64,000 nucleotides of DNA, from contig NC_134367.1 of the NCBI RefSeq assembly GCF_035582795.1, forward strand, positions 82,257,062 through 82,321,061, in the 5' to 3' direction. The notes under the pieces were generated by a model, which searched no databases, was not told the DNA's origin, and saw only the letters and a program-made list of their open reading frames with translations. The stretch comes from Mycteria americana. Its lineage: Eukaryota > Chordata > Aves > Ciconiiformes > Ciconiidae. Made by a program: the position numbers and the translations under genes. Positions 34,332 to 46,619 of this stretch are shown here, in pieces. The first letter of the stretch is position 1. The number at the start of each line of letters is the position of its first letter.

Positions 34332-35151
34332 CAGACACAGTGGAAGCAATTTTTCGACATGAACCTGGCAGCAGATCTTCTCCGTTTGTTGGCGTGCCTC
34401 ACCGCAGTGACTTGTGACCGGGTCTACGTCCACCCTTTCAATTTGTTTTCTCTCAACAAGAGCACCTGTGAGGAGCTGGAAAGCCTGGTCCAGGAGGGAA
34501 AGAAAACTTTTGTTCCCATCTCTATCGAGTCTCAAACCACGCCTGCCTACGAAGATGACCTGAACGACAAGGACAAGCTGGAAGCCCTGAGCCTGAGTGG
34601 CCAGGGGAGGCAGAAACTGAGCTACCTGAAGGACTTTGTGTACATCCTGGGCACGCGGTTTTACAGCAAGCTGCGGGAAGCGCGGCAGGGCCAAAACGTG
34701 CTCCTGTCCCCAACCAGTCTTTATGGCTCCTTGGTGTCTTTCTACCTGGGTGCCTCAAACCAGACGGCAGCTGATTTGCAGCGTTTGCTGGGATTTGTTC
34801 CCCCCTCTGGAGACCCTGACTGCACCTCCAGGGTGGATGGACACAAAGTCCTTTCCAGCCTGAGGACGATCGAAAGCCTCATCAAGAGCAGGGATGAGGA
34901 GCTGCTCTTTTCCAAGACGCTCTGCCTGTTCTCTGCCCCCGGCGTACCTCTATCCCAACTGTTCGTGCAGGACTTGCTCCCCTCCGCTGATGCTCTCTAC
35001 GCCCGAGCTGTTGACTTTACAAACCCAAGCGAGGCAGCAAAGCAAATAAACGCCTTCGTGGAGGCCAAAAGTGAGGGCCAAAGCAAGTGCTTACTGACAG
35101 ACATCGATCCGTCCACCAACCTGCTGTTTGCGGTGGACGTCCGCTTGGCAG
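34332..35151 (+). CDS. AGT: AGT exon 2: signal peptide, angiotensin I, N-terminal serpin body
   Basis: The acceptor TTTCTTTCAG ends at 34331, with a 27-base 5' UTR before the ATG at 34359 (G at -3). Coding part 793 bp, ending in phase 1 at a GTACGA donor. It contains MNLAADLLRLLACLTAVTC, then the angiotensin decapeptide, the NKSTC glycosylation/disulfide site, GTRFYSKLREA, LLSPTSLYGSL and DCTSRVDGHKVLSSL. Translation past 35151 reads into intron and should be ignored. Confidence 0.96.
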
Positions 35152-38100
35152 GTACGAGGCAGCACTGCTCGTTTCGGAGGCAGGCTGGGTGGAGGATGGG
35201 CAGCGGCCCTGCTCCCGGGAAGGAAGCAAGGTCCCACCCGGCCAGCAGCGAGAGGGAAAGGCTCAGATGAAAGGCTGGACCGCTGCTCCGTGTACAGTGC
35301 CCTGCTCCCCACCGCTGTGCTGGGGTCCTGCCTGCACTCTGCCACGGGCCAGCAAGGGCAAGGGGGAGGAGGTGGAGGGAGATGGCCTCCAAGAAATTTT
35401 CCTTGTCCAGGAAGCTAAGTATTAGGAAAGGTGTGGGAAGGTGAATAAGAGAGGATTGTGCAGCATTTCTGACTGCAAAGGAACTAAAAGTCATGAGGGA
35501 CCTCCGGCAAAAATGATCAGGAAGTAGGTTTAAAGCAAGCCAAAGAAATACCTTTCCCCAGACCCTGTATTTCCACAGGGGAGCTTGGGGTAACAAGCTG
35601 GAGGTACAGATTCAAGAAAGGCTAAAAAATACAATGGACATGACTCCCCTAGTGGCTATTAAACACAGAAGTCTGGAGGCAACTTCTGGCTCAGGACGCA
35701 ACCAAACAAGCTACCAGTTATGGAAGCGGGGAGCATATACAAAACTAGAAGAATTAAGGCAATCCCTTAATTACCTAGGGTCATTCCACACTGCTGTCCC
35801 AGAAATCCCCCTGTACCACAACTGAGCCTCCTCTTCTGAGTGTAGCTGCTTTTCAACGTCTTTGTGACTGAATGCAATACCAGAGTTCGCACGCTTTAGG
35901 ACAGCTTGCCTACCAGTGACTGTATTTCAGAAAACTTGCAGTGAGCCATAAGTTTCTAAGTGGGCCTCTACTGCTAAAGCAGAGCTCTGGTGCCCATTAA
36001 ATGCTTTTCTGCCTTCATCTTCCCACCTGTAAACTGGATATCAGGTTTTCTTTGCCTTTCACGGGTGTTGTCATTAACTGATCCCAACTCCTCAGGGAGC
36101 TGTGAGCATCAGCTTTCTCTTCAGTATAAGGTCTAGCATAGAGATGATACTGAAAAAATAATTCTCGTGTTACAGACTTGGGCATGGTCACAAGAGCAGT
36201 TTTCCTTTACCAGAACAATGTTTTCCTCTTCTTCTGTATTGGAAACTTGTAATTTTATTAGCTTAGGAACACATGCTTGAGGGTCTGAGTCACGGGGTCA
36301 GCTCTACTACCTCCTCTCTCTCAGAAGGGTGCGCTTGAGATGGTGTAGTCTCCACATGTGGGATGGAGAAAATTGGCTCAAGAACAAATGAATTAGATAA
36401 TCAACTCTCTTCTAATAAACAGAGCAGATGACTTCAGCATTTGCTTTGCCATTTGGTTGTGGAGGGGCAACCATGACAGCCAATGCTGTCATGTTCCATG
36501 TCTGTCCCTATAGCTGCAGAAAGGAAAAAGTACATTTTTTTTTGTCTAAAACATATTATAGATGCTTCTGAGATGCTATCGACAGCCATAGGATTGATAA
36601 AATGACAGAAATCTATACAAAACAACAGCTAAACGTTCCAATGGTCTCAACTGTTGTTCGCTTGCACACAGCTGTTTTCACATTTGTAGACTTGCTGCCG
36701 AGCAGGGACTGCCATTTAGAACCCAATGCAGAACATCAGGTGAAAATTTTACTGATAGATTACTTTTTTTTTTTAAGTTGCAAAATAATTACAAACTAGT
36801 AATGAAAATAGCACTGTGGGACTGCACAATCTTCAGCGCCCTTACCTTCTCCCATTTAAACTCTCTTTTGAACAAACAACCCTCAACAACTTCAGTTTTA
36901 ACTAGAAATCTGGTAGGATGCTTTTTGCTGTTTGGTTTTTTTTTTTTTTTTTTTTTTTTAAAGTAAAAAGTCATAGCTTTCCACAGAAAGTCATCCTCTC
37001 ATGAAGCTTGTCAGGCTGGCATAAAGCCTGTATTACAGAACATGGAGATCATCACCTGAAGCAGAGAGGTCCAACGTTTCTTTCCTGTACTCCCAAGTCA
37101 GTACTGCAGGTACTCTTTTACTCTCCCAGGCTACACCTTCCCTCTGTGATTGACAGCCTTTTTCACTTCAGTTATCTTCCCTACATTGTAGACACAGGTG
37201 TCTTCCCTGCTCTGATGTGGTTGCCAAAAGGTTGCCCAACCCTACTGCTTCTGTGTCCTGATATAAGAGATCTCACTGTAAAAAAAACATTTCTTCCAAT
37301 GTGTCAGCTGTCACCTTCTAAGAAGGGATGTTCATCATCTTCCGTTTTCCTCATTTTACATTCCAGGTGTCTGAGGCAAAAAGCAGGGTTTCTTTAGTAA
37401 AAATCTCTCTCCCATGTCCTAAAAAATGCTGTAAGAAACAAATATTAAGACTGCTAACATCTTTTAGAGTGCTTTCAGGGGAATGCACACCTAGTTACAT
37501 GTTTGAGGGCACAGATGTCCAGACCCTCACCTAGCAGAAGGCCACAGGGAGCCGTTTCGAACACAGGGGTGCTGATTTATCATGGTTCACAACTGGCACA
37601 ATATTAATGGGCTCCGTCCCAAAGTCAATAGCAGAGCTTTGAAATTTTGCAGTATCTTTCCCGAGACTATTTAAAACCAATTACTATCCCACCTTGATAC
37701 ATTTAGCTATCCGAATGCTCAATTCTTTTTTTCCTTCTGTTTAACTCTGTTACAGTCTTGACTGTTGCTATCCAGTGAGAATAAATTCTGCAGGTTATAC
37801 AGACCCTGTGAAAGCAGCTCCTTTCTGCTTTCTGCTTGCATCCCTCGTTCTTAGAAAATAAGAAAAAAGGTGAACAACTCTACCTCCTTATTCTTTGTTT
37901 TGCTTACACCTTTCACATCTCTTACCTGCTGCTTCTTTTTGGTGAAGTTCTAGAAGGTGAAAGCACCTAAATGCTCTTTTTATGCAAGGTCACTGAAGAG
38001 GCAAGTGTTCCTATGCAAAACCACTTACCACATATTAAGTATGTTAAGGTCCAGCATTTATCTGGATTTGTTGGAGAACAGACTAGTTAACAGTACAGCT

Positions 38101-40980
38101 AGACCAGCTCCTATTTTATACCAATATTAATTACTTTAATGCAAGGAGGTCCTTTCTTTACCACAACATATATATCCGTTTTCCTAATTGCCTAATTCCA
38201 CCAAACAGCAATTTCGAGATTTCTGATCTTTGCCCTTCTCGCTGATGGCAGTAGTTTCTTTAATGCCAACAGGATTATCTGCCTAACTGGGCAGCAGCAC
38301 TGACCTATGGCAGTGAGCAGATAACACGTTGAAATGCAAAGCTGCACAGAAGCAGCGGGAGGTGAGGGCAAGGCTTCCCAAACTTGTGAACTGGGTAAGA
38401 AATTTCTATTAAGGTTTAGCAAGTGTTCAGGTATGTCCTTCTTAACCTCCTTGGCTCAATCGACACTTCAGTGTTATGCTTACTACCTTCCCCATTGCTT
38501 TGGTTCAGAAGATCGGCAAGGGCGAGACCTCAGCCAGAGCTTGCACTGCCTTCCCTCTCCCGAGCCCGCCCGGCTGCCTGAGAGCACTCCTGCAGCAAGG
38601 GCTGTCCCTGATGGATGTGCTCCCAAATGTGCCATCACCGCCACTCGAGGGATGGAGAGGAAATCCAAGCAGCCCCCCCCCCAGGCCTACGAGCCAACTG
38701 GGAGCCACGTGGCAGCCTGCAAGGAAGCAGGCAACCAAGCAAGCAGAAGTACTGTGCCCAGGACAAAGCCAGTAGAAATATAGCAGCTTTGGCCACAGTC
38801 CTGATGGTCGCAGTCCCTGCGCTGTGAGCCTGCACCAGCCTCTGCCTGATGCTAGCAGAAGGCATATTAAAGGCAGGATACATATGTTTACAGCAGCTAA
38901 ACATAATTTTATACACACAGCCCTTGTCTAATGCACAGTGTGTTGTTTTTAAACAAACATATATACCGGCTAAGGGGCAGAGGGGAGGAGTGAAGAACGA
39001 GAAGAATCAATTTCTTCTCTCTCAATCTGTTTTTCAGTGAACATTAAGGAAGCCTCCCAGCTCAAAGAACCTCAGGAGTTCTGGGTGGATTCAAACACGA
39101 AGGTCTTGGTCCCTATGTCGTCAGTCACGGGGTCATTCAAGTACAAAACTGATGCCAGTGGGACTTTTTCCGTGGTGGAAGTCCCCATCAGCAAGACCAC
39201 GCTGCTGGTGCTGCTGCAGCCCATCAACGGCAGCGACCTGGAGCACGTGGAGTCCAAGCTGCCGTTGCAGTCCTCGGCCTGGCTTCAGCAGCTGTCCCCA
39301 AGGTAGGGCTCGGGCACACGCACCCTCTCGTAGGGACGAAGGAGACAGGGTGCACGGCGCAGGCCTGCCTGCTTGCTGACCGGGGGCAGACCCTGGCAGG
39401 GAGGGTTTAACACCGAGCACAACGAGAAACACCTGCAAACCCAGGGGGCCTCACCCCGAGGGAGCTCGACTTCAGTGGGATCGGCTTTTTACCTGGGGGT
39501 ATTTCAAGGAAACGAGCAAGCGCCATTCCGTAGCTGGCAACACAGAACCCATGAAGTGGGATGATCTGGCGTTTAATAGCGTAGCCGGGGAAGATTTAGG
39601 GTGACTTCCCACTTGGAAACAGTAACATGATGCCCACCAGCCCTTGGTAGCTGTCTGTCCCCACATACTGAGCACTTCTTGCGGCTGTTTGCATGTGCCC
39701 GTTCCCCAGGACTGCCCAAACACCGTGCTTTCATAGTGGAGAGCATGCGCTCACTTGTCTCTCTCTCTCTCTCTCTCTCTTTTCTGCAGAGAAATTAAAT
39801 TAACGCTGCCAGAATTAACAATAGAAGGCAGCTCCGATCTACAGGAGCTTCTTGCAGATATGGAACTGCCTGCACTGCTGGGGAAGGGGGCAGATCTCAG
39901 TAAAATAAGCGACGCCAGTCTAACAGTTGGAAAGGTACAGCACACATCATTGGCATTTAAAAAATATGCCTCCTGCTCAGTTTCAGCCTCTTTAACTGTA
40001 TAAATTTACCTAGAACAAACCAGTCAGAGACATGTGGGGCACACGCTAGTAGGGGACTTTCCAGATGACTGAATGACGGTGAATACTTTTTAGATTAACC
40101 CATCAGCAGGAACAGGTTTGCTTTAAACTATGCAAATTTCGTCACTGCAGCAAACATAACGCGCAACAGAGAGATGAAGTTTAAGGTGTGAGCGCGCTAG
40201 GTACTCCGAGGACAAATTAGACTGCATTCGTTACCACCTCCAGCTCACGCGCCTCCAGGCACCACAGCTGGAGCGAGTGGTAGAGGCTGCAGCTGCGGAG
40301 CTGTAGAGGAGAATCCCCCGTCGCTTTGGGACTACTCCCAGAAGTCGCAAACACAGAGCACGTGCATGCAACACACAACCTTACCTGAAGACAGGCTCCA
40401 GCGTTCAAGTCCCAAGGGGAAGAAGAGAGAGCTTGAAGGAGAGGGCTGTCTCATAAAAAGAAGGCAAATTATGTTCCAGAAGTATAATTTGAGTGCCTTT
40501 ACTTTTACTTAATTTTATTTTTAGGTGGTGTCCTACCTTGGAAGTTCTGTCAGGGGCTTCAAGGGTACCAGGATTTCATACAGCCCAAGTGTACAAGCAG
40601 TTGTAGAGCATTTTCCCATGTTATGGAACAAGTACTCCGAGGTCTTTTTTAAGCATCCATGGAGTCTATCCTGTGCTGCTTACAACTGATCTAAGTTACT
40701 GATTACTTCATGAGCTAGAAAGCACTTAAACCCTCATTCGTCTCTTCCCTATCATGCTCTGATGACTCTGGATTTACCCATATGTTTTGCCTTACAGGTA
40801 ATAAATAAAGCCTTTTTCAAACTGACCAGTGATCAGCCAGAAGACCCCACAGCTCAGAAGGAAGACTTGGTGTTCCTGGAAGTAACACTGAACAAGCCAT
40901 TCCTTTTAGCTGTTTTTGAAGAGAAGTCAAGGGCAATGCTTTTCCTTGGCAGAATAACAAACCCACTGCACAGCGTTTAA
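34359..40980 (+). CDS. AGT: AGT, angiotensinogen precursor (SERPINA8), complete coding region in 4 exons
   Basis: Secreted plasma protein cut by renin to release angiotensin I, the source of the pressor peptide angiotensin II. Exons 34359-35151, 39038-39302, 39790-39934 and 40798-40980 join in frame to 461 residues plus TAA. The 265- and 145-bp internal exons agree with the sizes I recall for mammalian AGT. Residues 1-19 are a signal peptide. Mature residues 1-10 are DRVYVHPFNL, followed by Phe11 at the renin site. Cys18 and Cys136 (mature numbering) match the redox-sensitive pair of human AGT. N-glycosylation sequons include NKS at mature Asn14 and NQT at precursor Asn134. The rest is a serpin fold ending FLGRITNPLHSV. 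The reactive loop region (SDQPEDPTAQ) lacks the small-residue hinge of inhibitory serpins, so it is non-inhibitory. Convergent with COG2 and divergent from CAPN9. Confidence 0.97.
35152..39037 (+). other. AGT: AGT intron 2
   Basis: A 3.9-kb intron. It contains a 24-base T run at 36936-36959 and MIR-like traces around 35940-36080. No exon is recognised. Confidence 0.75.
36936..36959. repeat. Poly-T run, 24 bases
   Basis: Uninterrupted T run in AGT intron 2. It could be the poly-A tail of a minus-strand retroposed sequence, but I see no recognisable element attached. Confidence 0.85.
39038..39302 (+). CDS. AGT: AGT exon 3: serpin body
   Basis: 265 bp, with a CTGTTTTTCAG acceptor and a GTAGGG donor. 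It encodes VNIKEASQLKEPQEFWVDSN, then TDASGTFSVVEVPIS and SAWLQQLSPR. It enters in phase 1 and leaves in phase 2. Confidence 0.96.
39758..39789 (+). repeat. AGT: (TC)n microsatellite forming the polypyrimidine tract of AGT intron 3
   Basis: About 23 bases of alternating TC (39758-39780), followed directly by TTTCTGCAG and exon 4. The simple repeat is itself the polypyrimidine tract of this 3' splice site. Confidence 0.95.
39790..39934 (+). CDS. AGT: AGT exon 4: serpin body
   Basis: 145 bp. It encodes REIKLTLPELTIEGSSDLQE, LLADMELPALLGKGADLSKI and SDASLTVGK. Ends in phase 0 at GTACAG. The segments LPELTIEGS and ADLSKISDASLTV correspond to conserved serpin strands and helices before the reactive loop. 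Confidence 0.96.
39935..40797 (+). other. AGT: AGT intron 4
   Basis: 863 bp, ending in TTGCCTTACAG. Nothing recognised inside. (AGT intron 3 is 39303-39789.). Confidence 0.8.
40798..40980 (+). CDS. AGT: AGT exon 5: reactive-loop region and C terminus, stop codon
   Basis: Coding part 183 bp: VINKAFFKLTSDQPEDPTAQ, EVTLNKPFLLAVFEEKSRAM and LFLGRITNPLHSV followed by TAA. NKPFLLAV and FLGRITNP are the serpin C-terminal signature. Confidence 0.97.
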   Translation, partial: VINKAFFKLTSDQPEDPTAQKEDLVFLEVTLNKPFLLAVFEEKSRAMLFLGRITNPLHSV

Positions 40981-41935
40981 ATGGAGGCACGGGGCATGGG
41001 GAGGGAGAGGAATGATGCACATTCCCCATCACCTTTTTCTTATTCATCAGCTGTTTTTATGATCTTATTGAGTGCTCTACTTAGCTTTGAGATGAAGCAG
41101 GTAGTGTTTGAAATATAGCTTTCCGAAAGCTAAACCATTGCAACATTTCATCCTTGTTCATCTATTTCACGTGAGGTGACTCAAACTCTTCCTCCAGCTT
41201 CTCTTCTTTCCTTATTCCCATTTTTGTCTCCCTGCTGCCCCCAGCTCCCTTTTTCAATGCAGTGGGGACAAAGAAGTAGCCAGCAGGGCATTGGCTTAAA
41301 AAAAAGGTTTTATAAGCCCAAGCAGCATTTACTAAAGAAAGGTATAGAAAAGGACCACTTCATTCCTTAAGAGGTCACTTTTTAATTTTTAGTTTGGTCA
41401 GTTTTGCAAGAGAGACCCTCTTTTACACTACAGTGAAAGTTTTACAGTTATCCACAGAGATTTCTAGCTTCATCAACAACATTTTCCTTTAAAATGCTGC
41501 CAACAGCATGGGCAGGCTTCGCTTGTCCCACTGAGACAAGATTTTTTGCCTTGGAAGCAAAAACACATTTAGAGGAAGTTTCTTCTTTCTGCAGCCCAGA
41601 TGGATACGTTCATTTCTTAACTCTATGGAAAAACTAAAAACAGAGTTTGGTAGCATTAATGAACTGTGATGGATAAATTCTCATAGCCTGACAGAATTAT
41701 CTCTGATTTTTTTTAGAGGGGGGGAGGGGGAAGGCCTACTATTCAATACAATTCCATTCCTTGGATTACTTTCTAACCTGAGAGGCATTTATTACAGCCT
41801 TCTAGTGAAAAAGAACATTACTGGTTAGAGCCCAGATCTATAAACTTTAACATATCCAAACCATATGTTCTTAAAAAATAGTATTAATGGCAATAATCTA
41901 TACTAGTATAAATGGTGGATGTGCTGCTACACATG

Positions 41936-41941
41936 AATAAA
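41936..41941 (+). terminator. AGT: Candidate AGT poly(A) signal AATAAA
   Basis: First canonical AATAAA on the plus strand after the AGT stop codon, implying a 3' UTR of just under 1 kb. The downstream sequence is not strongly GU-rich. Variant signals occur earlier (AATACA near 41735, TATAAA near 41838). Confidence 0.35.
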
Positions 41942-44900
41942 AAGGTTTCAGTGGTCCAATCCAACTCTTAACAAAGTCATAAAGGTTTGAAACATTGAAC
42001 TGTAACAACAGGTTATTAGATGACTCTTGAATTTGGAAGTGAAATCTTGGTACTAAGGAAAGCCTCTCAGTGGAACAAGGATTTCCACCTCTTGCCTCTA
42101 GATTTGTCTTTAGCACTGATGGCGTTTAGAAAATAACTGCAAACCTCTTTGGTATATGATGCCAGATGCATCCTACAGAGCATGGTAGCTCACTGTCATC
42201 CACAGTGGCCCAAATGTCTATCTAATCCAAACCCACTAATGCCAGTGGCTTGCTATCGGTGATGTAGATCCATGACAGATCCTTCTGTCTTAATGGAAAA
42301 GACTAATTACACAACTCACTCTCGAGAATACTAGGATTTCAAGTGCTATGATATAGCATCCATATTTATCCCATTATACTGTATGTATTCCAGATGCTCT
42401 AACATCTAAATACTGTACTTGTATTATATACAGAAGCAATTAACTATAAATATGCAGAGACGGAAAGATGCAAATAAAACCACTTCCAAGTTGCTTTGCC
42501 ACAGTTCAGTTCGGTTTATGTCCATAACCACATCCATTGTTCTGGCTTCTGAAATTTGCTCTGAGTCAGATTTATGTTTTTTAAGACAGTAAGTTGCAAA
42601 TTATCATGCAGTACAGCCAATGATATAGCTGTAAGCATGAAAGAGGCAGCTTCCAAGTGTTCATACTCATTTAAAAGTTATCCCATTTACTCATTAAAGT
42701 CGGAAGGTAGCATCAGCCACAAATAAAATTTCAGACCACAAAATGCTCCATTTCTATGATGAAGATGGAGGATAACAAAAGGGAGCCCCTGGCCACGCTG
42801 CCAGTAAGTTCTGGGACAAAATGCCATTATTCGCAGGTGGGGGCTGCATGCTGGTAGAGGACTCCATACCCTGGTTCAGTGGTTACAGGCAGAAAAACAA
42901 ACAAAACCCACTATCCACAAAACCAAACACTTTTCAGAAAAGAAACTTTGTGGTGGAAAGCACCTCTCCACTGACACCCTGGAGAAGAAAAGGAAGGAAG
43001 AAAGGGCGGAGACAGGGAACTAAAAGTATACTGGCCAGAGCAAGGCCTAGGAAGAGAGAGGTGCTGGAGCAAGTGCTACAGTACCAAAAAGATAAGCTAT
43101 CTGTACGTGTACCCATTCTTCTAGATGCTCAAATGGTAAAAAAACCCTCAAACAACAAACAAAACCAAACACCCCCAAAAAACCCAACTAAATCTCTCCG
43201 CTTCCCCAACAGTATATCCTCTCCTGAGACTTGTTTCTGACATCAATTTTACATCTAAAATTTTTATTGCATTTTATACTCTTCACTCTCCTCCAGTAGT
43301 CTCCTCCAGTTCCACCAAACTCCTCTGCCAGGCACACGATGCACATTCCAAGCATCCTAAGCATCATCTGCACACTGAGCTCTCAGCTGCAGTCTACAGC
43401 TCAACAGTCTAGTGAATGAAGCACCTACAATCATGCTCTAACAGACAGGAGATTTGGAGAAAGAAAACAAAGACAAGGACAGGCTTAAGTTTCATCAAAA
43501 CAACACAGTTTGTCCCTGAGCATAGCTGACAATTATGCTGATAAGCTTAACAAAAAAAATCTAGGCAGTTTGCTTCCTCATTCCTTCAGTTCAAGCATGA
43601 AAATACAACTGCTGATGGAAAAAGGAGAGTAAATATTAATCAATATTGAGTGCTCCAGCCCAATATATGTATTGCTAGTTATCTTTAGGTGATGAGGTTA
43701 AAACACTCTGGTCCACTTCTGGTATAACCCACAAACTTGAGAATCCAATTACCATTTTAGAGGAAAACATGCCACCACTCTTTCCCTCCTCAATACTATT
43801 ATACAAAACCTCTTCCAGCTAAATTCGTTCCAGACTTAGAAAGGCATAGCAAGTTTTCTAGAAGTCCTAGAAGGGAAGAAGAAAAAAGCACAAAATGTGC
43901 ATTACTATCATGAAGTGAAGTGCACTTAAAAAAAAAATCTGAGGAATAGAAGAAAGAGGATTTGTAGAAGACATCTCTATCAGAACACACTTACTTACAT
44001 GGTAGATCCTCTCCTCCTCACTGATCCACAGTATTTGAAAATGCTAAAATTCACTTTACCAAAGACAAAGCCAATTCACACCTCTTCTTTCAACAGGGGT
44101 ATCACACAGATTTTTAACTAGCATCGTATTCCACTGAAAGAAAATGCTATTCAAGTGAACAAAAATAAAAGATGGGGAACTGACATAAAACCAGTGATGT
44201 AGACATTTACAGCAATTGTAGGACCATTCAATAATTTTGATTTGCTATACAATGTTATTTCCTGCCCTGAAATTAAAGCTGGTCTTCAATGGAAAAGAAC
44301 AGATTTCAGCCTGTATACTCAGCAAGCTGACGATGACAAATAGGAAGTGGTGTTATTGCAGGAAGATGTGGGAAATCACATGCAACAAAAGGGCAAGTAG
44401 CCTTTTCAAGCCGTTTTGGTTTGGTACACAGACTGCATCCTTTTCCCTGATTTTAGGGGTTACAAACAAAGCTGTTCAATCTTCAATCACTAAGTATCCA
44501 CAGATCTCAGAATGTGCTACTTTTGTGACAGCTGTTATAGAAATTTAAATTTATAGAGATACACGCCTTCCAAAATAAGAAGTTGCACAACGCATTTACA
44601 ATACTACCATCTCAGTCTCAGACTACAACTTACACATTCATTTTAAAAAAAGAAAACATCGCTGAAAACAACAGTAGCTAGTTGTAGCAAGATGTCTCTA
44701 CTCCTGACCCTTAATAAAAGCAAATGAAGAGGTGCAGGGAGACCAAGCTTTCTACGTTCATCAATTAGAAGCCTGGAAAAATATAATACAGACAACAAAC
44801 TTCTTGTTCAGAAGCAGTAAGAGTTACGTTCATTCAGCAGTGTGCACCTAAGCCCTTGGCTGGCTGAGGATCTCCACGTCACTGAATGAAACAAACAGAC

Positions 44901-46277
44901 ATCTGGCAAGTTAGTTCACTTTGCTGTTTCTTTCTGGAGCAATAAATTTGAATGCTCTCTCAATTGTATATGTTGCCATGAACAGAGAGATGCTAAGCAA
45001 ATTAGAAGAGCCAAATCCTGCTCTCCATTACTCAGACTGAATCCAAGAACCACCAACATCATTTTAAGCAGTAGTACTTTCCCCACTGCCCTTCATAAAA
45101 TTAATTTTAGAAAAAAGTCATAATAATCACCTATCCTAATCACTTCAAAAGCACAGCAATCACATAGACGTGTCTTCTCAACTGAAATATGGTAAATTCT
45201 CCAACAGTGAGAAATAAAAGCCTTAATGCTGTGAAAGGTTTGCTCACTACAGCTTCAATGCTACACAACAATCATGTGCTATGAACGCCGTATCTCTAAG
45301 TACCTGGAAGATTTGCATCTTTTTCAGCTCCCTCATTAAGACCCATGCTCTCTAAATACTTTAGGAAGAAATGGGTATTTTTAATTAATAAACATGAACT
45401 AGAATTCCAGTGTTAAATTTTCACAGGGTAGAAACAAAACAACACAACACAACACAAAACCACAAACAAAACCTTCCTTCCCTCACACAGTGCATTCTCT
45501 CATTTGGAAGCCTCAAATTCACCTCCTACTGTCCCCAGACTGTTACCTGTCCCTCACATATAAAAGAGAAGTGTCAATAGGCAAATCACTGTAGGTTCAA
45601 GAGAGCTCTTTGTTAATCCTTCTACCATTTAAAACCCTAATAACACTTTCAAATTTCCTGCTATATAAAAGATGCACCTTGTACTGAAGTAACTAGGTTT
45701 GAAGTTACAAGAATTCTGCATGTATTCAGGCAAAATATTCCCCTGAATTCTAATAGACAATATAATACAAATCAGAAATATGCCAACTCTGAATAAATTC
45801 TAGTTTAGTGAATTAAGTTTTAGTTTGAAGGAAAACAGGTAGCCTGAATGTAACAGCCAGTAAATTAGATACTGATACTGGAAATGATTTTTGAAATTTA
45901 AAGTACTTTAAAAGCCTTTTTTTATGCAGCATTTCTCACCAACAAGGTCCATGAAAAAAACAAATCAGTAAAATGAAAACATTCAAAACCCGAACAAGAG
46001 CTAACCATATTCCATGGCGAGGGAAAGCAGCTAAGTGCAAAGCAGTAACAAGAAATAACAGGTTCCTATTCCTGTGAGCACTTCCTTTATTCCAGAAGAG
46101 CTGGAATAAAGTCCCTCTGAAAGCTTTTGACAGCCATCAATGAATACATTTGATTCAAAAACATACGGGACATCAAAACTTAGGAAGACAATTTATTACA
46201 GATTATTTTCATCATATAAGTTCATTCTTCTACATTTTTAGATGTACAACAAAAATAAAAACACATTTCCTTCCACT

Positions 46278-46283
46278 TTTATT
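46278..46283 (-). terminator. COG2: Probable COG2 poly(A) signal AATAAA
   Basis: First canonical AATAAA on the minus strand after the COG2 stop, about 245 bases downstream. It is followed within about 15-40 bases by a GU/U-rich stretch (TGTGTTTTTATTTTTGTTGT) of the kind that promotes cleavage. A further AATAAA at 46192-46197 is an alternative. Confidence 0.55.
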
Positions 46284-46526
46284 CTACAGTAGGAAGTTTA
46301 GAACTTTTGATTGCTTTCCATATAATGGAAAACTATGGTAAATTCTGTGTCTTTTGATGAAACAAGCCTATCTTGACAGAAGATCCACTGATTTGTTGCT
46401 CGAGACACGTTAGGAAGCACTTCATTGCTACTTATTTGGTAAAAGAAAGAAGGGTTAAATTCTCTCTCTTTCTTTTAGGGACATTGTTTATCTTCAATCG
46501 CATGCTTTCAAAAATATCTAGGACTG

Positions 46527-46619
46527 TTACGCTGTAGCCTGGTCCTTGGCTGTTAGAACCAGCTCTGTAAGGGCTGAAAAGCTTTTTATGTTGCTTGTTT
46601 CCAGTCCCATCTTTCGTAT
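46527..46619 (-). CDS. COG2: COG2 last coding exon and stop codon
   Basis: 93 coding bp after a CTTTTTAG acceptor: IRKMGLETSNIKSFSALTEL, VLTAKDQATA, then TAA at 46529-46527. The human protein ends a few residues later. This exon is too short to stand out as an open frame. Confidence 0.95.
   Translation of the reverse strand: MRKMGLETSNIKSFSALTELVLTAKDQATA

Larger units (their letters stand above)
40981..46526. other. AGT 3' UTR, intergenic region and COG2 3' UTR (convergent genes)
   Basis: About 5.5 kb between the stop codons of AGT and COG2. The left part should be AGT 3' UTR and the last 270 bp or so COG2 3' UTR. AT content rises towards COG2. A short (AACAC)n-like patch lies at 45433-45470. 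No further gene, RNA or large repeat is supported; the 139-codon frame at 42821-43240 has no recognisable domain. Confidence 0.65.

Noticed and set aside
34997-35596. 199-codon minus-strand frame opposite AGT exon 2
   Set aside because: Antisense shadow of a real coding exon, extending into intron without a recognisable product.
42821-43240. 139-codon frame with a basic RRKGRKKGRRQG patch downstream of AGT
   Set aside because: The basic patch comes from an A/G-rich stretch. The rest is low-complexity Asn/Lys/Pro, so there is no support for a gene.
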